Assembly: GCA_013397865.1 (NCBI GenBank)
Contig: VZTI01004580.1
Coordinates: forward strand, 286,076-350,075
Origin: Struthidea cinerea
Lineage: Eukaryota; Chordata; Aves; Passeriformes; Corcoracidae
DNA length: 64,000 nt
Reading direction: 5' to 3'
A program made the position numbers and the translations under genes. Of the stretch, positions 27,722 to 38,083 are shown piece by piece (position 1 is the first letter of the stretch; every line of letters begins with the position of its first letter). The notes under the pieces were generated by a model. That model had not been told where the DNA came from. It searched no databases and worked only from the letters and a program-made list of their open reading frames with translations.

Positions 27722-28188
27722 CTCTCTAAACTGCAAGGTGCTGCACCTGTGTCCGGGCAGCCCCTGGTATCAACACAGCTGGTAGGAGAAGGAATTGAGG
27801 GCAACCGTGCTGAGGAGGACTTAGGCTGAAAAAGATGGACCTGGCCCAGTCGTGTTACAGCCCAGAAAGCCAAACGTGTCCTGGACTGCATCCAAAGCAG
27901 TGTGGACAGCAGGGAAGGAGGGGGATTCTGCGCCTCTGCTCCACTCTGGTGAGACCCCACCCAGAGTACTGCATCCAGCTCTGTGGAACCCAGCACGAGA
28001 AAGGCATGGACCTGTTGGATTGTGTCCAGAGGAGGGCCACAAAAATGATCAGAGGACTGGACAAGAACCATGTGGACAATGCTCTCAGGCACATGGTGTG
28101 ACTCTTGGTGCGGTCCTGTGTAGTGCCAGGAGTTGAACTTCTATGATTCTTGTGGGTCCCTTTGAACTCAGAATGTTTTATGATTCTA
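27722..28188 (+). mobile_element. CR1 LINE, C-terminal ORF2 relic and 3' tail
   Basis: Plus-strand CR1, truncated at its 5' end within ORF2. From 27,729 the frame reads NCKVLHLCPGSPWYQHSW before a stop at 27,783-27,785, the conserved block just after the reverse-transcriptase palm. In another frame 27,835-28,101 contains STLVRPHPEYCIQL and VQRRATKMIRGLD, hallmarks of the CR1 ORF2 C-terminal region. Frameshifts and stops separate these pieces, so it is dead. The tail carries 'gtgggtccctttgaactcag' and ends in 'ttttatgattctatt' near 28,188. Confidence 0.93.
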
Positions 28189-28201
28189 TTATAGATATAA
28201 G

Positions 28202-28410
28202 TAAGAAATTTTTTATGGCAAGGGTGGTGAGACATGGGAACAGGGTCCCCAGAGAAGTTGCACATGTCTCATCTCTGGAAACATTTGAGGTCAGGTTGGA
28301 TGGGGGCTTTGAGCAACCTGATCTAGTTGAAGATGTGCCTACTTATTGCAGGAGGTTTGGACTTGATGACTTTTAAAGGTCCCTTCCAACCCAAATCATT
28401 CTGTGATTCT
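28202..28410 (+). mobile_element. Second CR1 LINE copy, 3' end only
   Basis: Starts 'aagaaattttttatggcaag' and runs through the conserved 'cagggtccccagagaagttg' and 'cccttccaacccaaatcatt' blocks to 'ctgtgattct' at 28,410. The piece encodes the last part of ORF2 (frame 28,143-28,376: RVPREVAHVSSLETFEVRLD) and the 3' UTR. It lies directly behind the first copy in the same orientation, about 14 bases apart. Confidence 0.92.
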
Positions 28411-31313
28411 AAATCCTATCCTTGTTCCTGATTATATCCTTTATCAAGGCTGGAGGACTAACTTAGCAATAAAACCAGTCTGCTTGCTTCTAGCTAGCTG
28501 TTAAAATAGTAAGCAGTAGGCCAACTCCCTATTCCACTCAAAAGATCCCGTGAAAACTCATTTGATGTGTCTGTTGGGTCAGATGTCAGATCAATTTTCT
28601 GAGCATGATTATCCAAGTCATTTGGCTTTTCACCACGTAATTTAATTTACGTGCGTATTTGCAAGAATGTGATGCAAGGGAGTAGCAAAAGCTCTACTAA
28701 TCTCAAAATGTGACTTATAATGTGCCTCTTTTATCCACTGACCAATTACTCAGTCACAGAAGGGAACTGGGTTGAACAAATGGACCATGTTGGCAGCTAC
28801 TCAGCTCTTTGATGCTTTTCCAAGATGTTACAGATGGTTTGATTTTTTCCGTTCTGCAATTTTTCTCTTAATTGATGCTAAACTGACAAGTTAATAATTT
28901 CACAAATTCCATTTCTTTATTACCTGCTCTTTTCTTATTCTTTCATATTCCATAAGTTTTGTACACTTGCTCAAAGACATGCAGATACAGCTCTGAGAAC
29001 AGAAACTTAGAGATCTGGCTGAAGAGTAGATAAAAAGCTGAGATACAGCTCAGTAAGCCTAGAAAAATTTGTTTATATTGACAAAAAGAAGGCTAAGGAC
29101 CCTTGCGCTCCAAAACCAAACAGCACAGACTGATTCATATCCACTGAATCAGCTGAAAGCCTCTCCTGAAACACAACCGTTGCATCCAAGTTACAAATTG
29201 TTGGTAGCCAGCCCTGGCTCAGAACTCTGACATGCTTTGGCCCTTATTAATCCCCACAGCCCCAGTGGTGGTCACACTCCAGAAGCAGGCAGCAGGGTAT
29301 GAAACCTTCCAGTACACCTTGTTCTACGCTTGCAGGCTGGAAATCTGTGCTGGGCAGCAGGTGTGACAACATCCTGCTGTCTGCCATGGATAATCTCCCT
29401 ATCCCAGCATTTTCTCCATATGCTTCTCAGACAACTATCCATGCTTCATACAGCCCATCTGTAGCCCTGCCTCACTCTTCAGGCTGAAGCCAGGCAAGCT
29501 GCCCTCAGTCAGGGGCTCCATGGCAGATTAATTTCTAGTTTGGGACAACAGCATTGCTCCTAAAATGTGCTCTTCCTGCCTGGAATTAGAGGTGGTTTCT
29601 GGGAACATTCTCTGTATGTACTGTAAAACACAAAATGTTGCTTTCCCCCTTGACCATTGGTTGCAGGTGCAGTTTGCAATGACCATCAGTGGAATGTGTG
29701 TCCAGCTGGTTGACCACAAGGTGCTGGACACTGAGGGACATCCTAGAAATCCATACCAAGAGAGCTCATAGTGCCATTTCCTGCTGTGCAACCCAAATGG
29801 CTCATGAGCATCCTCATGCCAGACAGAGGGATCCCAGCAGGGCTCAGCCCTCAGTTCCCACACACACTGCCTGGCCTCGCAGGCACAGATGGCCATGCAC
29901 ACTTGTCTGTCTCTTCTAATTCCAGAACTGGAGGTGGCAATTTGGATAATTCGTATTTCCATCAAAACCTTCACAAACACTTAGCAGCATTCATCCCCTC
30001 CCTCCCTAAACAGAGCCCCTCCTCTGCCTGTGCCTTGCCTTTCCACAGTGCTATATGCAGGGAATAAATCATATCCATGCTGACAGTCCATTCTGTTAAC
30101 TCTTCCTTTTTCATGAGTTGTGTTGTCCACTGCTGAAACTGAGGGTCTACATTTCTTATCCTCTCCTCTCTATTCATGCACGAACTGCTACCACCTCTCT
30201 ACTCATGCTATCCCTACATAACCATCTGCCAGAATCCCAGCAGGAGTAATCTCTGCAACTCCCCAAATGAAAGGCTGTGGCTCAGCTTTTAACAACTTCT
30301 CTTTGCAAAATAAACTTTTGAAGATCTATTTCATCACCACAAGGGAGGCAGAAACAAAAGCATATGTAGCTATTGTTTGAACAGACATCCAGATGTGCAT
30401 GGGATCATGTAAGTAAAAAGAAGGTATTTCATCCTTCCTAGCTTCTGTTTCAGCAGCCTGGAGCTTCAGTCCCACCTGGTCAAGTATATCCACACTGCCC
30501 AGCTGGGCAAGGTGCTCCTGTCTCAGGAGATGCAAACACCCACATACCTCACCAAACTGCTCTATCTCCCAGAACAGCCAGTTCTCTTTGAGCAGGACCT
30601 GGTCACATCACAAAGGTATTCTGTGCCAGTATGAGCAGTATTTTCTCCATGGTTCCCTAGGAGCTGTTCCAGGAATGGAGCCAGGAACTATTTCCCTCCT
30701 GTTAATCCCTGGGGATTCTTTCAGTTGGGGAGAGCAAGCACAGAAACCACATTTCCCTCCAGCTCTGCTCAGGATTCTGCTGCCTTGCTAGGTGGCAGGG
30801 TCATTTCTGGTGACAGGGACAACCCAATGGAGTATCGTCTTTCTCCTAGGTCCATCTTTCAAACATTTTGGTAGATGATTGTGGGATCCAAAATGGTTTC
30901 CTCTTTAGAGTTCCTAGCCTCATAGAAAAGGGTTATGCACACAGGTATTCTTTGGGCCAATAGTCATGAACTCAATAGAAGAGAGGCTTGCAGAAGTCTG
31001 CAGATACAAGCAAAATCAGCAACTATCTTCCCGTGTCTCAAGGTACATCACTGAGCTGTACATTGTACATCCTGGTCCCAAGAGGCCCAGCAGCCACATG
31101 CCAAGTGGGGAGGCACTGGCAGAGAAAATGGCACTGGCCCCCGTAGTGCGTCAATTGCACTGTTATCCATCTATAGCTGTTGGCTGCATATCTGTGAGCT
31201 TGTATTTGAAACTATCAGGGAAAGGGATTTCCATGTGGAAGTTATTCGGGGCTGTTGCAGGCCCTAGAGGTTACCAGAGATGATGCTGATGAACAGAAGC
31301 AATCTTGTGCCCA
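28411..31313. other. Unclassified, relatively GC-rich stretch; no gene assigned
   Basis: From about 29.1 to 31.3 kb the composition is richer in G and C than its neighbours, and minus-strand frames are unusually frequent: 29,528-29,980 (150 codons), 29,971-30,177 (68 codons) and 30,326-30,535 (69 codons). None has a domain I recognise, and stops or frame changes separate them. It could be an old retroposed gene or an undescribed repeat, or just chance. A 20-bp near-palindrome sits at 28,634-28,653. Confidence 0.45.
28634..28653. repeat. Near-perfect 20-bp palindrome
   Basis: Arms CACGTAA (28,634-28,640) and TTACGTG (28,647-28,653) are exact reverse complements around a TTTAAT core. Each arm resembles a PAR-bZIP/NFIL3-type half-site, but such short sites occur by chance. 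Confidence 0.6.
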
Positions 31314-31404
31314 GTGCTCTGGGATGACCCTGCTTGAGGAGGGAGGTTGGGCCAGGTGACCCCTTGTGGTCCTTTCCAACCTGACCCATTCTGTGATTCT
31401 GTGA
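31314..31404 (+). mobile_element. CR1 LINE 3' tail fragment
   Basis: Contains 'gtgctctgggatgaccctgc', 'gaggttgggccaggtgac' and 'cctttccaacctgacccatt', then 'ctgtgattctgtga', the plus-strand CR1 3' terminus. The exact 5' break is uncertain; nothing upstream is clearly CR1. Confidence 0.85.
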
Positions 31405-31877
31405 ACGGTGACTGATGGCTGTGATCCAGTGCTCACATCTGTGTCATGGGCTTGTGTTATTTTACAGCACAGGCATTGCCTTTGTCTAATTTGTTGTGCA
31501 ACAAGACAGTACACCAAGCAGTAAGGTGTCAATTAAGATGCAGACCTAGTCTTCCTGGCACAAAAGTCTTCATTCCAGAAGCCATGAATTATCTCTTGCA
31601 GAAAAACTTGCACTGAGACTTAGAAAATGCATGTGGAATTCTGGACATTAAGCCAGATTTATTAATTTAATTAAACGGCTGCACCATTTAAGTAGGGCAT
31701 GCCTATAATCATCTAAATAGAGATAATTTCCAAAGTAACACAAGAGATTTTCTTACAAAAAGAATGATAAAGCTGGAATGGCTCCTATTTAAAAGCTTGA
31801 AGCTACCAAGTATATTAGACCACTAACACTAATATGCAGGTAGAGTCTAATGGAAAAAATGACTTTTAAGAGTCCAT
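31405..31877. other. Non-coding spacer between CR1 tail and LTR
   Basis: AT-rich unique DNA with no frame or repeat that I can name. Confidence 0.7.
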
Positions 31878-32356
31878 TGTTGTAACCACTGAGCCAGCTG
31901 GTCAGCCAGAAAACCCCAAAGTGGCAGAGGCCGGCTGGTGGAAAATCCCAGGCATTTGAAAATACCTTCTTTACCCCTGTAGAGAAAAAGCCTCTCCCAC
32001 AATTCCTTGTGAATGGAATGTAACCTTATCCCCAGACTCTGGCTGATGGAAGCTACCTGTGCAGCTGCACACCTGGCCTGGTCTCCTGCTCCGCCCCTTC
32101 CCTCTGCTCAGTGGTTCCCCTTCCTGGTCCCGCCTTTGTACCGCCTCTGAGCCCTCAGGTTATTGGTTGTGGAACACTCTGGAACCTCGAGCCCCATGAG
32201 GCTGGAGCTCTCTCTCTGGCTGCATCTCGTCTCTATGGATGAAATAAACCTAGCTGTGGAGTTTTGCCACGTGGAGAGCCTTCCTGACTCCTTGTCTCTG
32301 GTAATATTGAGCTATCCAGCTGAGGGTGTGGGGTGAGAGGGTTACCCGTGCCAACA
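31878..32356 (+). mobile_element. Solo LTR of an avian endogenous retrovirus
   Basis: A block of about 479 bp starting TGTTGTAACC and ending GTGCCAACA, so the ends form a TGTTG/CAACA inverted pair. It has promoter-type content in the expected order: a GC box (CTCCGCCCC, about 32,090), an inverted CCAAT (ATTGG at 32,162-32,166) and an AATAAA signal at 32,243-32,248, with about 110 bases of R/U5-like sequence after it. No internal retroviral genes flank it. No 4-6 bp target duplication is seen at these exact ends. An AGTCCAT repeat occurs just before the start (31,871-31,877) and again at 32,511-32,517, so the inserted unit may be longer, to about 32,510. Confidence 0.72.
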
Positions 32357-35300
32357 GCAGTGCAGGGCTGAAAGGGGAATCTGCTAGCAGTTATCCTGCA
32401 CCCGAATTATCCCTCTCCAGAGATAATTTGGGGTACAAAGCAGCTCTCTCCAGTTGCCCCAATAACCCATCACTGCACCCTCATAATTTTTTAAGCCAGG
32501 ACATTTTAATAGTCCATGATGTTTCAACACTCCCCTGAGGTTTCCCCTGTTCATGACAGCCCTTGTACAATACCCTGGAGCACTCTGCTGTGGATCACCC
32601 CTCCCAGAAACGTGGCCTGTACTGCATGAGGGCATGCCTTGAGAGCTAGACTCCCCAAAAACTTTCCTTAGCCTTGCTGCATGTGTGCCAGGACTGGCAG
32701 GGCTGTCAGTTTCTGTCATTCAACACGTGCAGAATCGTGTCCGATGTGCCTCCTGTCCCAAGCCTTGTCACAGAAAAAGAGGGAGGGGGATGTCAGCAGG
32801 TGGATGCATGTCCTGCAGTCCCTTTCTGCATTAAATCTCTCTTTGCAGAACAAATGGACAGACTAATGCCAGGGCTTCACTAAAGCCTTTCTAATATGCT
32901 CAGGATATCTATAACCATGTGAATTTTTCCATCAGGGTGTGCAAGTAAAGCTATGTGAACACAAAATTCAAAAGAATTAAACCTCAGGAAGGGTAGATAT
33001 TCCTTTTGCCTTATAAGACAAAAAGAAGTAGCCCCTTCATTCTACTAAAATACCTTAACACATCTGGGTAGACGAAAAAGGTCCTCAAATATGTTTTTCA
33101 GAACTGGCTTCTTTCCAAGCAAGATAAACTGGTGTGGTAGGAAACAAAGACCATTCAGACACTTATCCATTTTGGTTACATTTGTAATTTTCTTATTAAT
33201 GTAAGCCTTACAGTCTTTCTCCTTCAGGATGCCAGAGTCAGTAAAAGCCAAACACTAGAGTTAAAATAAGTTACTCATTTATCTCTTCCAAAGGGGCTTT
33301 TAATGTTTATTATTTTAGCCTTTGGAATAGTCTTAACCATTTTGAGAGAGAGAGAGAGAAGGGTACAAGACTGTTCTTTTTGTTTAGACATACCAGTCTT
33401 ACCTTGGATCGGCCTCCCAAGCACAAGTTCTAGTTAAAGTTTTGCTTTACTAGAGCAAAGCTTTAGCTCCAGGTGTACTCCCTCCATAAAGACAGTTATG
33501 CTGGATTGTCTCCCAAGACTGGTTATAACCAGAAACAGCTCCCCAGCATTCCCCACAAGGCCACTTTTCCCAGTCACTGAACATTTTCATAGTTCCTTTC
33601 TGACCTACTCAACGTTCTGACATGCTTGCAGAGCAGCAAGACCCACTGACTTAATGAGATACTACTACTTTCTACTTCACAAGTGGAAATTGGCAGTGTT
33701 TGAACATTCATCTTCCCCCACTTACTTTGATTCCTAAAGTCAAGCCCAGCACAGACAACTATAGCGGAGGTTTTAAAGAACATTCCTTCCCTTTTGATCT
33801 CCCATTTTGTCTCCAGAGAGATGTTTTTTCAGCACTTCTGCTTAGGAAATTACTGCTAAGGCATCCATAACATTTAAGAAGTTTCACCTAATGTTGCAAA
33901 GCTTAGGGAGAGCAGGAACAGAGCTGGCATCTCCTGGGCTACATTGCACCCTTTGCAGCTACAAAGGCATATGGGGCATATCCCTGTATTTCAGGACCAC
34001 TTAAGATAAAAGCGAATAGACTCTTTCTCAGTTCCTTATACAATATACAAGAAATGTGAATTCCTACAGCCAGTTTCCATCTAAGGAAGAAGCATCTTTT
34101 TAGCCTCATCTAATAATTACTGTTCAGTCTACAATATTCCCAAGAAAACCAAGGAAAGAACCTCTATGCAATCTGGGACACCACCTGATCTCAGACACCA
34201 ACAGTGTCTCCTCTCCAAAAGAAGTGTATTATTTTTCTTCTCTTGCCTGACACTTCCAAAAACCTCTTGTACAAGCAGGGTCGAAGAAGCCAGGCTTCTC
34301 GCTTGCTCAAGAGCCACATTAGAGTGAGGTAAATAAATTGTGAATAAAAGTACTTCAGTAGAAGAGGACAATACTTAGAGCAGTTTTAAAATACCTAAAT
34401 ACTTGAATCACTGTTATGGAAATATAAAGAAAATGCAAACGTGTAAATTTCTGTCACTTGATAAATAATATTAGTACTTCAGTCACTTAAAATAGAAAGG
34501 ACTCCAAAATGACTGTTGAAAGAGGATGAAGACAAACTTTCAGTGGCAGAAGTAATAGTCCATAAAAACGGGTTCAGACACCAACTAGTTTTAAGGATGA
34601 TTTGAAAGATTTAAGGACCATTGTTTGTTCTAAATGCTAATCTCTTACATTTCTTAGTAGCATTAGGACAGAAAGGAGTATACTTTCATAAGTTTTGTTC
34701 CAATTTACTTGAATTCCTTCAATGTTCTTTTGCACTGTAAAATTATAAATGAATATTCGTGTTTCATTTGGATGAAGGAAGACCATTCCATGAAATAATC
34801 AGGCAGGCTGCTGTGACAGCAGATCACATCCTGCTCTTTCTCACAATTTCCAATTTAATTTCAGAGTTGTTGGAAAGCAAAGTTAAAGCAAATGAAGAAA
34901 ATCCTTGGATACTGGCAAGCCATGATAGATAATTGAAATAGATAGGATTTTAAATTCCAATTCTCCTGAATTATTTGTTGTTTACCCCTATTTTATTTAA
35001 ACTTAAGACACTTATCCTTCCTTCATTTCTTCTAGCAAATCCAAGTAGACAGCTGCTCTTTATATTCCTCTGAACAGCATCAGACACATAGAAAATATGC
35101 GGAGCAAGCATTTTGGACAATCATACAGGTCAATATGTTTTGACTTTTGCAATACGATGCTGAATCATACCAACAGGCATTAGATTAAGGAAGATGTAGT
35201 GAGAATGCCTCATGCATTTCAGGGTGATTTTGAATGTGTTCATTCAGATAAGTAATGAAAACCAGACAGTATTTCTTAACTTATTCACAGATGCCACAGC

Positions 35301-37719
35301 TGGACACTTCTTTTGCCTATTAAATTCTTAAATCAAGTAGACTACAAGACTTAATGGTCAAAACCGACACAGAATCACACACTGTGGCTTAAACATTTAT
35401 TAGCTTTGTCACTGGAGCTGTTCAGGGTTCTGATTGTTTTTCAAACAAAAACATACAATAATTGCCCACACATCATTTACATTTGAAGTGATTATCATAC
35501 TGGTTAGACAGAGAGGACATCAATATAAAGCCTAATTGAACAAGACAAACTGCATGTCAGACCTGCTGACCTTTTCAGAACTACCTTTGTAATCTAATGT
35601 TCCTGCTGGCATTGTCATCTTCATAAATACTAAGACATACCAAAACTAATGAAAGAAAAATCCTGCGAACCAAGGAAATCTGCCTTTTGATCTGACGGAA
35701 TTTAGTTTTGGGACAAAACAGCACAGCATGTAAACAAATAAATGAAAAGCAGAATTACTAACAATTTCATGGTCTTACAGGTCTCATTAACACCCACGTC
35801 TTCCTATTTGTATCTCCACTTCTGATTAATGAGCTCAGACTATTTAAGAAATCACAATAACACAACAATGGAAACCGGTCAAGAAATCTATGCTTAACCT
35901 CATTCCTGTAAAAATTCCAGTCTTTGGAACTGTATAAACCGTTATGCAAAATAGCATTTAGAGGACTACGTCTTCTCCCTCTGCCCCCAGCCATCTTTCA
36001 GCCAAATGAATACTCAGAGATGCCTTTTGACATAAAGTTATATTCTAATTATGAAAGTAAAACAACAAATTATTAGGGACTTAATTTTTAGCAAGATACC
36101 AAGTACACCACTCTGCCATATACATTAGCCCTCTAATTTGAGGCCTGTTGTTTAGCTTTCTTCCCAGACGAACTGGAAAAGGAAAGGGATCAGACTTCAT
36201 CAGCTGTGGTTTAAGTGACATTGTTAAACTGAAGTGCAGAGAAAAAAAGGAATACAATATTACTTCCTTTTTTTTTTTGTGAAAGGTTGTAAATTCTCCT
36301 GCACATTCATCCTTTTCTTTCAAAGCCTCTTGGGCTGTACTGTAATAAGTTACCAAGCAAGAAGCAGTTTTACCAGTTTTGTAGATCAGTCTCCCCTTTC
36401 ACAAGAGGTATCTTCTTCTCACTTTTTATTCAGACATCAAGAAAAATTACAGAACTTTCATACTGTTGTACTTTTCATACTGTCCAATTCTCTTTCACAA
36501 TTTCTTCTCTCTTTCCCATTGCCCCATAGGTATAAATCCTGCAGCCTGTGCCAGAACTACTCAGTGATTTATTCCAAGAAAGTTAGGAACTCAAGAGAGA
36601 TGCAGAAGTTCATATTATGTTTATTTCTACTATGCTAAGCCCAGAAGTACCATTTCCATTTTTATTCAGTGATTCAATTGGCTCCTTGAGGGCTTGTACA
36701 GCAGCTCAACTTTACTCAAAAGAGTTTTGGGGTAAAAAGTTCAGGAGCAACTATTCTATTTGAGCCTCTTGAGTTCCCAGTGATGTTTAGGAATTTGTTA
36801 TTAGGAGTAAGACTCAGATCAACCTATTGAATTAAACACTTTCTCTTCTGCTTGTAAGAGCTCTTGAAAAAGTTAGAGCCTTTTTCCCTTTAGGCACACA
36901 AATATGTATTTTACATTAAAGGTTATTTTACTACTTACCTATAGTATTTTGTTATCTATACTCTGAAGTTTTGCTATTTAATGAAAAAAGCCCCAACAAA
37001 AATTGAAAAAAAAAAAACCCAAAAAATCCTATTATTGGATGACCCAGGTACTGTTTATCCTTTTAATATATTCAATTCATTAAAGAATACAATTATAACA
37101 CACTTAAAATGTAAACGTTAACACTGTTCTATTTCCTGGAATGATGCATTTAAAACAGCTTATCTCAGTGTATCATGAGTTTAATAAAAGAAATCTTCTT
37201 TTCAGCTGTGGCTTTCTCTGTTGGCCTCATATTATTCCTCTGTTAGCTGAAGCCAAATGGCAATTTAGCAACTAAATCCTAGATTGATTAATCTAAATAT
37301 GAGTAAGTCTTGGTATTCCTTTGGCATTGCCTGATAGCATTTGATGCTGCTTCTACCTCTACCCAAATTGTTGTGCTGAACATCCTGGCCACATCTCTTT
37401 GTAGAAGCAATCCACTGGCTGCTACCTCTCCTTCTCCCTTCAGAGTCCAGTCTTTCAGGGAATAGGAAGGGCAATTTTAAGGGTACAACCTGGTTTTGAG
37501 AAGAAATAGAAGACAGAACTCACTCTTCTGCATTATTTTGAAGAGAAACAAGACACTGCTACTCCCACCAAAGCTTGTGACATCCTAGCTGGTCATTCAG
37601 TGTTTTAAAAGAGGAATCTCAAGAGACAGCAACACTGTTTGATAGTAGACACTGTACTTGGACTAGTTTACCTGTTATTTAAATATTAAGTACTTTACTT
37701 AGTCAGATCAAGGGTGCAT
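32357..37719. other. Non-coding DNA, with an unassigned block at its left end
   Basis: 32,357-32,720 has a balanced composition and a 111-codon minus-strand frame (32,384-32,719); it may be further retroviral or other repeat sequence, but nothing in it is recognisable. From 32.9 to 37.7 kb the DNA is AT-rich unique sequence. The 134-codon frame at 36,234-36,638 is phenylalanine/leucine/serine-rich from pyrimidine-rich DNA and is not a gene. A (GA)8 repeat lies at 33,344-33,359. Confidence 0.6.
33344..33359 (+). repeat. (GA)n dinucleotide repeat
   Basis: About eight copies of GA. Confidence 0.9.
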
Positions 37720-38083
37720 TGACGTTGGGGTGTCCTGGCAAACCTGCCAGCCTAGGGTTTGGGGGGACAGACCTGCGCCTGGAAAAACCCCCTCAGTTTA
37801 AGTTATGTCTATACAAATGTGCGTTGGTTCACCCCGGTTTTCCCTTCCCTGCCCGGCGCCAAGGGTTTTGGTTTGGCCCCGGGTTCCTTCCCTCCCCATT
37901 GGCTGTTGCTGTAAGCCCCGTCCCCGGGACCCTGGGGAAAGCCAAGATCTCCCTGGCCAGACCGCTGCCGGGGATGAGAGAATAAACACCTCCAGCTTCC
38001 TCCAGCATCTCCGTTCTCGCCTTCCTTTGTTCCCAGGGTCCAGGGGGGTCCAACCCAGATGCCCCGTGGATGTAGCTGCTTCA
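37720..38083 (+). mobile_element. CpG-rich LTR of an avian endogenous retrovirus
   Basis: A sharply bounded GC- and CpG-rich block in AT-rich surroundings. It starts near TGACGTTGGGG (the first bases may be mutated) and ends GTAGCTGCTTCA. It contains an inverted CCAAT box (ATTGG at 37,898-37,902), several GC-rich boxes (CCCGGCGCC, CCCCGTCCCCGGG) and an AATAAA signal at 37,981-37,986, followed by about 97 bases of R/U5-like sequence. No internal retroviral sequence adjoins it, so it is a solo LTR on the plus strand. I see no clean target-site duplication. The preserved CpGs and intact boxes suggest a young insertion. The five or six overlapping frames at 37,719-38,140 on both strands are products of its GC content. 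Confidence 0.8.

Noticed and set aside
36234..36638. 134-codon plus frame rich in Phe, Leu and Ser
   Set aside because: Pyrimidine-rich DNA explains the composition; no domain.
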